This document shows, one piece after another, positions 21,977 to 33,652 of a DNA stretch of 64,000 nt. Below the pieces are notes generated by a model. That model had not been told where the DNA came from. It saw only the letters and a program-made list of their open reading frames with translations, and did not search any database. Location: the NCBI RefSeq assembly GCF_024169925.1, contig NZ_JALJXF010000001.1, positions 4,532,001-4,596,000 of the forward strand, given 5' to 3'. Positions within the stretch are counted from its first letter, which is position 1. Each line of letters opens with the position of its first letter. The translations under genes were made by a program, and so were the position numbers. The stretch is from Methylorubrum extorquens (lineage in GTDB: Bacteria > Pseudomonadota > Alphaproteobacteria > Rhizobiales > Beijerinckiaceae).

Positions 21977-22081
21977 CCCCTCCCGCATGCGGGAGGGGAC
22001 AGGGGTCGGGCGGTGCCGGGCGAAGCGCCCGGCGCCGCTTGAGCCACCCCACCTCCGGCTCCTCCCCGCAGGGTGAGGAGA
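21977..22081. repeat. REP-like palindromic element between atpA and atpG
   Basis: A perfect 22-bp palindrome (arms CCCCTCCCGC and GCGGGAGGGG, 21977-21998) is followed by GC-rich pairing sequence and a second imperfect stem (CTCCTC at about 22060, GAGGAG ending 22081). The composition resembles the CCTCTCCCCGC/GCGGGGAGAGG palindromes at 33595 and in cobN. It enlarges the atpA-atpG gap to 165 bases and may stabilise or partly terminate the operon mRNA. Confidence 0.7.
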
Positions 22082-22112
22082 GGCCCTTCCGAACGGACCC
22101 GGACGCCCACCG

Positions 22113-23000
22113 ATGGCTAGCTTGAAGGATCTGCGGAACCGCATCACCTCGGTGAAGGCGACGCAGAAGATCACCAAGGCGATGCAGATGGTCGCCGCCG
22201 CAAAGCTGCGGCGCGCCCAGAATGCTGCCGAGAACGGGCGTCCCTACGCCGAGAAGATGGCCCAGGTGCTCGGCAACCTCGCCGGCAACCTGATCGGCGG
22301 CGTCGGCGCCCCGCGCCTGCTCTCCGGCACGGGCCAGGACCGGGTGCACCTGCTCGTCGTCTGCACCGGCGACCGCGGCTTGGCCGGCGCCTTCAACTCC
22401 TCGATCGCCCGTCTGGCCCGCGACCACGCCAACCGGCTGATGGCCGAGGGCAAGACCGTCAAGATCATGACGATCGGCAAGAAGGGCCTCGACGTCCTGC
22501 GCCGGCAGTTCCGCGACCAGATCGTCGCCTCGCGCGACATCCGCGGCAACAAGCCGGTCGATTACCCCTTCGCCGCCGAGATCGCCGACGACATCCTCGC
22601 CCGCTTCGAGGCTGGCGAGTTCGACGTCGCGACGTTGTTCTACTCGGAGTTCCGTTCGGTGATCTCGCAGATCCCGACGGCGCAGAAGCTCATCCCGGCC
22701 GAGCTGCCGCAGACCGACGCGGCGGCCAAGGGCCCCGGCTCCGACGCCGCAATGGAGTTCGAGCCGAACGAGGAGACGATCCTCGAGACGCTGCTCCCGA
22801 AGAACCTCACCGTCCAGATCTTCCGGGCGCTGCTCGAGAACGCCGCCTCCGAGCAGGGCGCACGCATGAGCGCCATGGATTCGGCGACCCGCAACGCGGG
22901 CGAGATGATCAAGAAGCAGACGCTGATCTACAACCGGACGCGTCAGGCCATGATCACCAAGGAACTCATCGAGATCATTTCGGGCGCGGAAGCGCTCTGA
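22113..23000 (+). CDS. atpG: ATP synthase F1 subunit gamma
   Basis: The 295-aa rotor shaft. The N-terminal helix [20 protein letters not shown], then [15 protein letters not shown], the core [12 protein letters not shown], and the C-terminal helix with [21 protein letters not shown] are all typical. Full length; separated from atpA by the repeat element. Confidence 0.97.
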   Translation: MASLKDLRNRITSVKATQKITKAMQMVAAAKLRRAQNAAENGRPYAEKMAQVLGNLAGNLIGGVGAPRLLSGTGQDRVHLLVVCTGDRGLAGAFNSSIARLARDHANRLMAEGKTVKIMTIGKKGLDVLRRQFRDQIVASRDIRGNKPVDYPFAAEIADDILARFEAGEFDVATLFYSEFRSVISQIPTAQKLIPAELPQTDAAAKGPGSDAAMEFEPNEETILETLLPKNLTVQIFRALLENAASEQGARMSAMDSATRNAGEMIKKQTLIYNRTRQAMITKELIEIISGAEAL

Positions 23001-24482
<1,482 letters not shown>

Positions 24483-24503
24483 GGCCCGAGCGAGGGAACG
24501 GTC

Positions 24504-24755
24504 ATGAACGCCAAGGTCGTTCTCCTTCTCGTCGGCATCGTGGTCGGGGGCCTCGTCGGCTACCTGACCCGGCCGCAGGCCGCCGAGCTCAAGCTCGGCC
24601 CGCTCAGCGTCGAGATCCAGGACAAGGACTCGGCGGTGGGCGCCCGCGGCGGGGAGCTGACCACCGGCCAGCTCCAGCATGTCGGGCTGTTCGCCCTGAT
24701 CGGCGCCGTCGTCGGCTTCGGAGCAGGCTTCGTCGCCGACCGCAGCCGGCGCTGA
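24504..24755 (+). CDS. Small two-helix membrane protein inside the atp operon
   Basis: An 83-aa product with a membrane helix at each end: VVLLLVGIVVGGLVGYL and VGLFALIGAVVGFGAGFVA. Between them is a 35-residue soluble, acidic loop (LGPLSVEIQDKDSA). It lies 21 bases after atpD and 26 bases before atpC, same strand, with GAGGGAA-type sequence before the ATG, so it is almost surely translated from the operon mRNA. It is not a known F1 subunit or AtpI. Family not recognised; a role in ATP synthase assembly or regulation is only inferred from position. Confidence 0.8.
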   Translation: MNAKVVLLLVGIVVGGLVGYLTRPQAAELKLGPLSVEIQDKDSAVGARGGELTTGQLQHVGLFALIGAVVGFGAGFVADRSRR

Positions 24756-24781
24756 CATCAAACCTCGGGACCTGATTGACG

Positions 24782-25183
24782 ATGGCCACCTTCCACTTCG
24801 ATTTCGTCGGCCCCGAGCGGACGCTGTATTCCGGCGAAGTCGAGGCCGTGCAGCTTCCCGGCGCCGAGGGCGAAATGACCGTGCTGCCGGGCCACGCCCC
24901 GGTGCTGACCACCCTCAAGGTCGGCGTCATCACCGTCACGGAGACGACCGGCAGTGGCAAGCGCATCTACGTGCAGGGCGGCTTCGCCGATATCGGCCCG
25001 AAGAGCGTGACGGTGCTCGCCGAGCGCGCCGCGCCGATCGAGGAGGTCACCCCCGCCATGATCGACAAGGAGATCGAGGCGGCGGAACTGGTCCGCGACG
25101 CGACCCAGGATTACGACAAGCGCGAGGCGCTGAACGCCCAGATCGTTCAGATGCAGGAAGCCAAGAACACGCTGAACCGCTGA
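24782..25183 (+). CDS. atpC: ATP synthase F1 subunit epsilon
   Basis: The 133-aa rotor-stalk subunit and inhibitor. The N-terminal beta sandwich has FHFDFVGPERTLYSGE, LPGAEGEMTVLPGHAPVLTTLK and VQGGFADIGPKSVTVLAERA; a C-terminal helical hairpin follows. ATG 24782 gives the usual N-terminus. An in-frame TTG at 24776, closer to a GGGA, could add two residues. The gene ends the operon before a strong terminator. Confidence 0.95.
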   Translation: MATFHFDFVGPERTLYSGEVEAVQLPGAEGEMTVLPGHAPVLTTLKVGVITVTETTGSGKRIYVQGGFADIGPKSVTVLAERAAPIEEVTPAMIDKEIEAAELVRDATQDYDKREALNAQIVQMQEAKNTLNR

Positions 25184-25208
25184 TTTTCGTCAGAGCTTCG
25201 GCTTTCGG

Positions 25209-25236
25209 AAGGCGCTGGGAAACCGGCGCCTTTTTT
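25209..25236 (+). terminator. Intrinsic terminator of the atp operon
   Basis: Arms AAGGCGC (25209-25215) and GCGCCTT (25226-25232) with a ten-base loop run into TTTTTT, followed by GTTTTT. It stands 25 bases after the atpC stop. Confidence 0.92.
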
Positions 25237-25281
25237 GTTTTTGCGCGGGTTTGCGTGCGCGGACGCTGCCGAGTGAGCGGT

Positions 25282-26544
25282 CTACCGAGCGGCCGCCGCC
25301 TCCAGCGCCCGAGCGATCAATCGCTCGCGTGCCTCGGCATCGTCCGGGCAGCCGCTGGCGAGCCAGAGGTCCCGGGCCGCCCGCAACCCCGCGCCGACCG
25401 CCCGGCCCGGTGCTACGCCGCGTGCCACGAGGTCGGCGCCCGTCACCGGGAGGACGGGGCGCGTGCCGGCGGCGTCCATCCGGTCGAGCACGGCGCGCGC
25501 CTCCTGCGTCACACGCGGGCGCGGCTCGCCGTCGAGGGCGATCAGCAGTTCACGTAAGGGCCCGGCGCCGTGGGTGGCGACGAGAGCCGGCACCGCATCG
25601 GCCTCGATTCCCGGCCGGTCGTGCAGGGGCGCGAGGGCCGCGGCGTAGGCGGAGAGGCGCGCATGCTCGGCCCGCGACAGGCGAAGGCTTGCCTGGAGCC
25701 GGTCCGCGTCCTCGCTCGTGCGCACGGCGAGCGCGGCGAAGCGGGCTGTGGCGTCGAGGCGCGGCTCGGCCGCCACGCTGCGGGTGAGGCGGCCGAGTTC
25801 GCCGACGCCGCCGAGGATACGGGGGAGCAGACCGGTCTCGCTCAAGATCGCCACGGCCACGACGGCGCGGGGCGCCAGCAGCAGCTTCAGGAATTCGGCG
25901 CGCACCCGCTCCCGTGAGAGCCGGTCGAGGCTGTCGCGCGCCGCGATGGCGGCAGCGAGCCCTTCCGCATCCGGCGCACCGCTGCCGTAGCGGGCGTGAA
26001 AGCGGAAGAAGCGCAGGAGCCGCAAGGCGTCCTCGCGCAGGCGGGTCGCGGCGTCGCCGATGAAGCGCACCCGTCCGGCGGCGAGGTCGGCGATCCCCCC
26101 GGTCGTGTCGTGCAGGCGTCCCGCCGCATCGAGCGAGAGTGCGTTGATGGTGAAGTCGCGCCGCTCGGCATCGCGAACGAAGTCGCGGCCGAAGCGCACC
26201 ACCGCGTGGCGCCCGTCGGTCTCCACGTCCTCGCGCAGGGTCGTCACCTCGTGCGGCTCGCCGCCGACGATGAGGGTGACCGTACCGTGTTCGATCCCCA
26301 TCGGCACCGCCTTGATCCCGGCGGCGCGGGCGCAGGCCATCACGGCCTCGGGCCGGAGCGTGGTGGCAAGGTCGATGTCGGCGACGATGGCGCCCAGCAG
26401 CGCGTCGCGCACGCAGCCGCCGACGAGGCGCGTTTCCTCGTCCGGTGCATCGAGGGCCGCGAGGCAGGCTTGCACGCCCGGCCGCGCCAGGAGGCGGGCG
26501 GGGCCGTCGGCGGCGAGCGGCGGGGGCAGCGTGCCGGCGATCAC
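25282..26544 (-). CDS. CCA tRNA nucleotidyltransferase / poly(A) polymerase family
   Basis: A 420-aa class II nucleotidyltransferase. The head domain shows RLVGGCVRDALLG, the metal-binding ADIDLAT, EHGTVTLIVGGEPHEVTTLR, the flexible-loop motif RDAERRDFTINAL, and then FIGDAATRLREDALRLLRFFRFHARYG. In this group CCA-adding and poly(A)-adding enzymes cannot be told apart by eye; no other CCA enzyme is in the window. No HD domain is obvious. It is last in a five-gene minus-strand operon; its ATG overlaps the DUF6111 stop. Confidence 0.88.
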   Translation of the reverse strand: MIAGTLPPPLAADGPARLLARPGVQACLAALDAPDEETRLVGGCVRDALLGAIVADIDLATTLRPEAVMACARAAGIKAVPMGIEHGTVTLIVGGEPHEVTTLREDVETDGRHAVVRFGRDFVRDAERRDFTINALSLDAAGRLHDTTGGIADLAAGRVRFIGDAATRLREDALRLLRFFRFHARYGSGAPDAEGLAAAIAARDSLDRLSRERVRAEFLKLLLAPRAVVAVAILSETGLLPRILGGVGELGRLTRSVAAEPRLDATARFAALAVRTSEDADRLQASLRLSRAEHARLSAYAAALAPLHDRPGIEADAVPALVATHGAGPLRELLIALDGEPRPRVTQEARAVLDRMDAAGTRPVLPVTGADLVARGVAPGRAVGAGLRAARDLWLASGCPDDAEARERLIARALEAAAAR

Positions 26545-26798
26545 CGGAAATGGCCTGGCACCAAACGGCCGTTCTCAAGGCGCGGCAGCTCGTAGCCGTC
26601 CTTCATGTCCTGTCCGGTCAGCCCGACCGTGACGAGGGAGGCGATGACGATGAACAGCCCGGCCAGGATCAGCCGTGTCCAGTGCGGCTTCCACTCGGCA
26701 TGGTCGAGCGGCGAGCGCCGGGCGAACAGCAGCCAGCCCGCGAAGGCCAGGAAGGGCAGGGAGAACAGGAGGATTTCCTGAAGGACGAGGCGGAGCAT
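26541..26798 (-). CDS. DUF6111-like small membrane protein
   Basis: An 85-aa protein with two membrane helices (LVLQEILLFSLPFLAFAGWLL and LILAGLFIVIASLVTVGL) and the soluble end DMKDGYELPRLENGRLVPGHFR. This matches the alphaproteobacterial DUF6111 layout as I remember it; function unknown. ATG at 26796-26798 begins the first helix directly. A GTG at 26831 would add eleven residues. Four-base overlap with the next gene indicates coupling. Confidence 0.78.
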   Translation of the reverse strand: MLRLVLQEILLFSLPFLAFAGWLLFARRSPLDHAEWKPHWTRLILAGLFIVIASLVTVGLTGQDMKDGYELPRLENGRLVPGHFR

Positions 26799-26866
26799 GG
26801 AGGGCGCAATCTGCGAGGGGCCGTGGGGCACCCGTCAAGCGTCGAGGCGATCAGGGATCAAGACGG

Positions 26867-27541
26867 TCAGGGATAGAGATGTTCTTGGAGGTTGTGCACG
26901 ATCCCCGCCGTGACGCCCCAGATCAGGTGCTCGGCGAAGGGGATGGCGTAGAAGTAGCGCGTCCGGCCCTTCCATTCCGCCGAACGGACGAGATGCCGCG
27001 CCGGGTCCATGAGGAAGGCGAGCGGCGCTTCGAACACGGCCGCCACCTCCGCCGGGTTCGGCCGCAGCACGGCCTCGCGCGCCACGAGGCCGACCACGGG
27101 CACCACGAGGAAGCCAGTGCCGGAGAGATAGGGATCGAGATAGCCGAGCGGGCGCACGGCGTCGCTCTCCAGGCCGATCTCCTCCCAGGCCTCGCGCAAA
27201 GCCGTGTCGACCGGCGAGGTGTCCTCCGGATCGACCTTGCCGCCGGGGAAGGCGACCTGCCCCGAATGATCGCGCAGATGTGCCGCCCGCTGCGTGAACA
27301 GCAGCGTGACGCCGTCCGGCCGGTCGATCACCGGCACCAGCACGGCGGCGGGCCGGTGCGGCGTGGCCGGTGCGAGGGCGAAGCCCTCCGGCTGGAGGTC
27401 GTGGTCGCCGCGCGGGTTCGACAACGGCACGCCCGGCCCCGGCGGCATGGGGCTCAGGCGGGTTTCCGCCCGAGCGAGGAAGGCGTCGAGACCGAAATCC
27501 TCCGCAGGCGCGGAGCCGGCCGCTACCTCGGGCAGCCTCAC
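26867..27541 (-). CDS. NUDIX hydrolase, CoA-pyrophosphatase type
   Basis: A 224-aa protein. The Nudix box reads G-GKVDPED...ALREAWEEIG within VAFPGGKVDPED, preceded by TQRAAHLRDHSGQVAFPGGK, the extra motif (UPF0035/CoAse) that marks NudL/PCD1-type coenzyme A pyrophosphatases. The start is GTG at 27539-27541, overlapping the upstream TGA; this gives an N-terminus of normal length. The frame extends to 28012 only as a shadow of DUF1285. Confidence 0.9.
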   Translation of the reverse strand: MRLPEVAAGSAPAEDFGLDAFLARAETRLSPMPPGPGVPLSNPRGDHDLQPEGFALAPATPHRPAAVLVPVIDRPDGVTLLFTQRAAHLRDHSGQVAFPGGKVDPEDTSPVDTALREAWEEIGLESDAVRPLGYLDPYLSGTGFLVVPVVGLVAREAVLRPNPAEVAAVFEAPLAFLMDPARHLVRSAEWKGRTRYFYAIPFAEHLIWGVTAGIVHNLQEHLYP

Positions 27542-28119
27542 GCCGCCTCTGCCGGGGCGATGTGGTGGAAATGGCCGCCGGCCCAGAGCCCGAACCACCG
27601 CTGCCCGTCGATCTCGCGCTCCTCGCCCATCGCGACGAGATCGTAGGTTAGGGGGCGGCTCACCCGAGCCCAGAGATCGCGCCGCACGTGGAGATAGGGC
27701 TTGAGGCCCTCCGCCCCGTCCTCGAAGCGCAGGCGATGCTCGGCATCGGCCGGCACGAGGTCGTCCACGTTGGTGCGGAAGGCGATGCGGCGGCCTTCGC
27801 CCTCGCCCTCCACCGCCATCTCCACGGCCGCGAACGCCGCGTCGTCGACGGTGATGCGGACCCGCTCGGCCGGTGTGACGAGCACGGTCGAGCCGTCGGG
27901 CTCCTTGCGCAGGATCGAGGCGAAGAGCTTGACCAGCTTCGGGCGCCGGATCGCCGAGCCGTCGTGGAACCACGTCCCGTCGGCGGCGATGCGGATGTCG
28001 ATCGTGCCGCAATGCTCCGGATTCCAGCGTTCCACCGGCGGGAGGCCGCGTTGGCCGATTTCGCCGAGGGCGGCGCCGAGGCGGGCGAGAGCCGGATCGT
28101 CGGGTGTGCTCTGGGTCAT
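27538..28119 (-). CDS. DUF1285 family protein
   Basis: A 193-aa protein with the DUF1285 pattern: WNPEHCGTIDIRIAADGTWFHDGSAIRRPKLVKLFASILR, then VTPAERVRITVDDAAF and a C-terminal LYWRVSRPLTYDLV-like segment. Function is not known. It overlaps the thioesterase stop by four bases (ATGA) and the NUDIX start by four, so the set is translationally coupled. Confidence 0.88.
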   Translation of the reverse strand: MTQSTPDDPALARLGAALGEIGQRGLPPVERWNPEHCGTIDIRIAADGTWFHDGSAIRRPKLVKLFASILRKEPDGSTVLVTPAERVRITVDDAAFAAVEMAVEGEGEGRRIAFRTNVDDLVPADAEHRLRFEDGAEGLKPYLHVRRDLWARVSRPLTYDLVAMGEEREIDGQRWFGLWAGGHFHHIAPAEAA

Positions 28120-28550
28120 GACTTGTCGCCGGGCTTGTCCCGCAGAACCTTCCAGATTCCCGTCACCGCCGCCAGCGGGCGACCGCCGCTGGTGAGAGTA
28201 CCGCGCACGAAGACGAGGGACGAGGTCTTGCGCACGATCTCCGGCACCGTCTCGATCAGGTCGCCGATCTGCGCCGCGCCGACGAACTGGCTCTGCATCT
28301 CGATGGTCACGGCGCGCGCCCCGTCGCAGGCGTCGCGCACCGCGATGCTGAGGGCCCGGTCGGCGAAGGTGAGCAGCATGCCGCCATGGACGATGCCGAC
28401 GAGGTTGCCGTGCCGCTCGTCGGTTTGAAAGGCGAACGCCTTCGTGCCCTCGGCCGTCCGGTGATAGACCGGCCCGACATGGGCGATGAAGCCCGGATCG
28501 GTGAAAGCCTCCCACCCCTCGGGAAAGGCCGCGCGCTCCTCGTCCGTCAT
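28116..28550 (-). CDS. PaaI-type hotdog thioesterase
   Basis: A 144-aa acyl-CoA thioesterase-like protein. The hotdog helix motif GNLVGIVHGGMLLTFADRAL is clear, followed by the strand AVTIEMQSQFVGAAQIGDLIE and the final SGGRPLAAVTGIWKVLR. First gene of the five-gene minus-strand operon. ATG 28548-28550 fits the family N-terminus; substrate unknown. Confidence 0.88.
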   Translation of the reverse strand: MTDEERAAFPEGWEAFTDPGFIAHVGPVYHRTAEGTKAFAFQTDERHGNLVGIVHGGMLLTFADRALSIAVRDACDGARAVTIEMQSQFVGAAQIGDLIETVPEIVRKTSSLVFVRGTLTSGGRPLAAVTGIWKVLRDKPGDKS

Positions 28551-28746
28551 CCGGTCTCGCCTTCCTCGGGGCGGGCGCTGTCCGCCCGCGATGCACGATG
28601 TCGCGGGCGTCCTGCCCGCCGGTTCTGGAGCGCCCATATAGTGCCGATCTGCCGCGCGGCAGCGCCGCGCTTGCGTTCGGCCCGCGTTCGGCGCCAGACT
28701 CCGCACTTTCCGGGCCTCCGCGCCCGGCCATCGCAAGGTTCACTTC

Positions 28747-29757
<1,011 letters not shown>

Positions 29758-29768
29758 GCCCGCCGCGG

Positions 29769-30683
29769 ATGGCCTCCACCCGGCTTGTCGAGGCCGAGAG
29801 CCGCCGCCCCGGCGGCCCCGAGGCCGGCAGCGCCCTGGCGCTCGCCGAGGTGATGCCGCGGCTCGTGCTCGAATCGCGGCGCGTCTCCGGCACCCTGGCG
29901 CACGGCCTGCACGGGCGCCGCCGCGCCGGGCCGGGCGAGAGCTTCTGGCAGTTCCGCCCCTTCGTGCCCGGCGAGGCGGCGGCGCGCGTCGATTGGCGCC
30001 GCTCCGCCCGCGACGACCGGCTCTACGTGCGCGAGCGCGAGTGGGAGGCCGCCCACAACATCTGGATCTGGATCGACCGCTCCGCCTCCATGGGCTTCGC
30101 CTCGGATCTCGCCCAGACATCGAAGATCGAGCGGGCGCTGGTGCTGGGGTTGGCGCTGGCCGACACCTTCGTCGAGGGCGGCGAGCGCGTCGGCCTGCTC
30201 GGGCTCACCCGTTCCAGCGCTGCGCGCGGCATCGTCGAGCGCCTCGCCCAGGCGCTCGTCAACGACCGCTCCGGCCTGACCCAGGATCTGCCGCCGGCCG
30301 CCACGCCCGGCCGGTTCGACGAAGTGGTCCTGATCAGCGATTTCCTCACGCCGCTGGATCGGGTGCGCGGCGCCGTGCAGACGATCTCGGCGCGCGGCAC
30401 CCACGGCCACCTCGTGCTGGTGGCCGATCCGGTGGAGGAAACCTTCCCCTTCACGGGGCAAGCGGTGCTGCACGATCCCGAGGGCGGTCTCAGCCTCGAT
30501 ATCGGCGAGGCGTCGGCCTGGGGCGAGGCCTATCGCACCCGCATCGCGGCCCACCGCGACGGCCTGTCCGAGATCGCCCGGCAGCGGGGCTGGACGCTGA
30601 CGATCCACCGGACCGACCGGCCCGCGAGCGAAGCGGCCCTGCGGCTGCTGACCCTCGTCGCCGCCGCGCGCGGCCTCGGCTGA
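29769..30683 (+). CDS. DUF58 (VWA-like) protein
   Basis: A 304-aa soluble protein of the DUF58 family that partners MoxR. FRPFVPGEAAARVDWRRSARDDRLYVRE is the DUF58 signature, followed by the VWA-like metal site WIWIDRSASMGF (DxSxS). ATG 29769 lies 11 bases after the moxR stop; longer in-frame starts fall inside moxR. Confidence 0.92.
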   Translation: MASTRLVEAESRRPGGPEAGSALALAEVMPRLVLESRRVSGTLAHGLHGRRRAGPGESFWQFRPFVPGEAAARVDWRRSARDDRLYVREREWEAAHNIWIWIDRSASMGFASDLAQTSKIERALVLGLALADTFVEGGERVGLLGLTRSSAARGIVERLAQALVNDRSGLTQDLPPAATPGRFDEVVLISDFLTPLDRVRGAVQTISARGTHGHLVLVADPVEETFPFTGQAVLHDPEGGLSLDIGEASAWGEAYRTRIAAHRDGLSEIARQRGWTLTIHRTDRPASEAALRLLTLVAAARGLG

Positions 30684-30696
30684 AAGGCGAAGCGCA

Positions 30697-33534
30697 TTGT
30701 TCGGAGTTCCGCTCACCTTCGCCGCCCCCCTCGCGCTGGCCGCCCTCGTTGCGCTGCCGGCCCTGTGGATCCTGCTGCGGGTCACGCCGCCGCGCCCCCA
30801 GCGCATCCACTTCCCGCCGCTGGCGCTGATGGCGGACCTGCTGCCCAAGCGCGAGACGCCGGCCCGCACACCGCCCTGGCTCCTGATGCTGCGGATTCTG
30901 GCCGCCGCCTGCCTCATCCTCGCGGTGGCCGGGCCGGTGTGGAATCCCGGCGGTATCGGCGCCGCTGCGGGGCGAGAACCCCTGCTCCTCATCCTCGACA
31001 ACGGGGTCGTCGCCGCCCACGATTGGCGCGACCGCCTGCGCGCGGCGACCGACGAGATCGAGGCCGCCGCCCGTGACGGCCGCCCGGTGGCGCTGGTCGC
31101 CAGCGCCGAGCCCCCCGCGCCGTTCGAGGCGAAGGCCCCGGCCGCTGCCTTGGAGCGCTTGCGCGCGATCCAGCCGCGCCCGCATCTCGGTGACCGCGGG
31201 ACGCATCTGGCCTCGATCGGCACCTTCCTGGAGCGGGTGCCCCGCGCCTCGATCGTCTGGATCAGCGACGGCGTGCGCGGCGTCGGCGAGGCCGATTTCG
31301 CGGCATCCCTCGGCGAGATGGCGGGCCGCCACGGCAGCGCCGTGACCGTGCTGAAGGCCGAGCGATCCCCGGCGCTGGCGCTCGAAGGCTCCCCCGTGCA
31401 GCCCGGCGAAAAGCTCTCGGCCCAGGTCCTGCGTGCGGAAGGCAACGGCCGCGATGCCGGGCTGGTGCGGGCACTCGACCAGAAGGGCCTGCCGCTCGCC
31501 GAGAGCCGCTTCACCCTGGAGCCGGAGGCGCGCGAAACCCGCGTCAGCTTCGACCTGCCGGTGGAGCTGCGCAACGCCATCGCCCGCCTCGAGATCGAGG
31601 GCGAGCGCTCGGCCGGCGCCGTGGTGCTGATGGACGAGCGCGGCAAGCGCCGCCGGGTCGGCCTCGTCTTCGGCGGCACGCTCGATCAGGCCCAGCCGCT
31701 GCTCGCGCCGACCTACTACCTCGCCAAGGCGTTGAACCCCTTTGCCGATGTGCAGCAGCCCCGCGGCGGCCAGGGCACGGCGGAATCCATCGGCCAGATG
31801 CTCGACAATCAGGTCTCGGTGCTGGCGCTCGCCGATGTCGGCGCGCTGGACGAGCGCACGCTCGCGCGGGTCGAGCAGTTCGTGGACGAGGGCGGGCTGT
31901 TGCTGCGCTTTGCCGGCCCCCGGCTCGCAGCCGGCAACGACCCGCTCGTGCCGGTGCGTCTGCGCCGGGGCGGTCGCTCGCTCGGCGGCACCCTCTCCTG
32001 GGACCGGCCGCGCACGCTCGCAGCGTTCGCCCCCGAGAGCCCCTTCGCCGGGCTGAACCCGCCCGCCGATATCGGCGTGCGCCGCCAGATCCTCGCCGAG
32101 CCCGACGGCGACCTGCCGGGCAAGACCTGGGCGGCGCTTCAGGACGGCACGCCGATCGTCACGGCGAGCAAGCGGGGGCAGGGGCTCGTGGTACTGTTTC
32201 ACGTGACCGCCGACACGACGTGGTCGAACCTGCCGCTATCGGGCCTGTTCGTGGACATGCTGCGCCGGGTCGTCGGGCTCGCCGGCCCGTCCACCAAGCT
32301 CGGCGAGGGCGACGGGCGGGGGGCGAAGGCCGCGCTGCTGGCGCCGCGCCTGACCCTCGACGGTTTCGGTGCGCTGGGCTCGCCGCCGGCCGGCGCCACC
32401 GCGGTGCCGGCCGACTTCGCCGACCGCGCCGGCCCCGAACACCCGCCCGGCTTCTACGGCACGGCGGAGGGCGGCATCGCCGTCAACGCGCTGGCCCCCG
32501 GCGACCGGCTCCAACCCCTCGACCTCGCCGGCCTCAAGGGCGCCCGCACGGGGTCGCTTGCGGGCGCCGAGACGCTGGATCTGCGCGCGCTTCTGTTCAC
32601 TCTCGCGCTGGCCCTGCTGGCCCTCGACACCCTGGCGGGCCTCTGGCTCGGCGGCTTTCTTCGCGGTTTCGGTCGCGGTTCACACGGGAAGGCGGCGCCG
32701 GCCGCCTTGCTTCTGCCGGCGCTGGTCGGCCTTGCGCTGGCCTGCTCCCCGCTCCCGGTGCGGGCGCAGGAACCACCCGCCAACCGGCCGTCCGGCATCG
32801 AGTCGGCGCTGGCCACCCGCCTCGCCTTCATCGTCACGGGCGACGCCGCGACCGATACCGCGAGCCGGGCGGGCCTGTCGGGTCTGAGCCAGATGCTCGC
32901 CGCCCGCACCGCCCTGGAGCCCGGCGAGCCCGCGGGCCTGAATCCGGAAAAGGACGAACTCGCCTTCTACCCGCTGATCTACTGGCCCATCGTCGCCGGC
33001 CGTCCGCAGCCGAGCGAGGCGGCGATCCGCAAGATCGACGCCTTCATGCGCAACGGCGGCACGGTGATCTTCGACACCCGCGATGCCCAGACCGCCCGCC
33101 CCGGCGGCCCGCCGAGCCCTGAGGCGGCGTATCTGCGCAAGATGCTCGCCACCCTCGAAGTGCCGGAGTTGGAGCCGGTGCCGGCCGACCACGTGCTCAC
33201 CAAGGCGTTCTACCTCGTGGATTCCTTCCCCGGCCGGCTCAGTACCGGACAGACCTGGGTCGAGACGATTCCGCCCGCGGGCGAGGGCGGCGAGCGCCGT
33301 CCGGCCCGGGCCGGCGACGGCGTCACCCCGCTCATCATCACCGGCAACGACCTCGCCGCCGCCTGGGCGGTCGGCCGCAACGGCGAGCCGCTCTACCCCG
33401 TCACCGGCGGCGACCAGCGCCAGCGCGAGATGGCGTTCCGCGGTGGCATCAATATCGTGATCTACACCCTGACCGGGAACTACAAGGCCGATCAGGTCCA
33501 TGTGCCGGCGTTGCTGGAGCGGTTGGGACAGTGA
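30697..33534 (+). CDS. BatA-like membrane protein with C-terminal DUF4159 domain
   Basis: A 945-aa inner-membrane protein. Residues 1-25 and about 55-80 are membrane helices of the BatA N-terminal type (FAAPLALAALVALPALWILL). A large VWA-like/periplasmic part follows; helices near residues 630-690 lead to a second hydrophobic segment, and the last 200 residues contain the DUF4159 domain (FYPLIYWPIVAGRPQPSEAAIRKIDAFMRNGGTVIFDTRD). The start is TTG 30697, 13 bases after the DUF58 stop with AAAGGCG before it; no ATG fits the family N-terminus. DUF4159 resembles a class I glutamine-amidotransferase fold without proven activity. A palindromic repeat follows the gene. Confidence 0.9.
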   Translation: MFGVPLTFAAPLALAALVALPALWILLRVTPPRPQRIHFPPLALMADLLPKRETPARTPPWLLMLRILAAACLILAVAGPVWNPGGIGAAAGREPLLLILDNGVVAAHDWRDRLRAATDEIEAAARDGRPVALVASAEPPAPFEAKAPAAALERLRAIQPRPHLGDRGTHLASIGTFLERVPRASIVWISDGVRGVGEADFAASLGEMAGRHGSAVTVLKAERSPALALEGSPVQPGEKLSAQVLRAEGNGRDAGLVRALDQKGLPLAESRFTLEPEARETRVSFDLPVELRNAIARLEIEGERSAGAVVLMDERGKRRRVGLVFGGTLDQAQPLLAPTYYLAKALNPFADVQQPRGGQGTAESIGQMLDNQVSVLALADVGALDERTLARVEQFVDEGGLLLRFAGPRLAAGNDPLVPVRLRRGGRSLGGTLSWDRPRTLAAFAPESPFAGLNPPADIGVRRQILAEPDGDLPGKTWAALQDGTPIVTASKRGQGLVVLFHVTADTTWSNLPLSGLFVDMLRRVVGLAGPSTKLGEGDGRGAKAALLAPRLTLDGFGALGSPPAGATAVPADFADRAGPEHPPGFYGTAEGGIAVNALAPGDRLQPLDLAGLKGARTGSLAGAETLDLRALLFTLALALLALDTLAGLWLGGFLRGFGRGSHGKAAPAALLLPALVGLALACSPLPVRAQEPPANRPSGIESALATRLAFIVTGDAATDTASRAGLSGLSQMLAARTALEPGEPAGLNPEKDELAFYPLIYWPIVAGRPQPSEAAIRKIDAFMRNGGTVIFDTRDAQTARPGGPPSPEAAYLRKMLATLEVPELEPVPADHVLTKAFYLVDSFPGRLSTGQTWVETIPPAGEGGERRPARAGDGVTPLIITGNDLAAAWAVGRNGEPLYPVTGGDQRQREMAFRGGINIVIYTLTGNYKADQVHVPALLERLGQ

Positions 33535-33594
33535 TGGCCGCTCATTCTGCTTCGGCGACATATCAAACTAACCAGCCGATCCGCCCGTGCGTCC

Positions 33595-33618
33595 CCTCTC
33601 CCCGCACGCGGGGAGAGG
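33595..33618. repeat. REP-like palindrome
   Basis: Arms CCTCTCCCCGC (33595-33605) and GCGGGGAGAGG (33608-33618) are perfect, with a two-base centre. The same palindrome occurs twice in cobN (54436 and 54593). Here a single copy stands between two Bat-operon genes. Confidence 0.8.
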
Positions 33619-33652
33619 AGTTTTCCGCGATTGCTACAGGAGGCCCTAGCCC

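Noticed and set aside
26867..28012. Longer 381-aa version of the CoA-pyrophosphatase-type NUDIX protein
   Set aside because: The extra N-terminal part is Arg/Pro-rich shadow of DUF1285; the GTG at 27541 overlapping the DUF1285 stop gives a normal family length.
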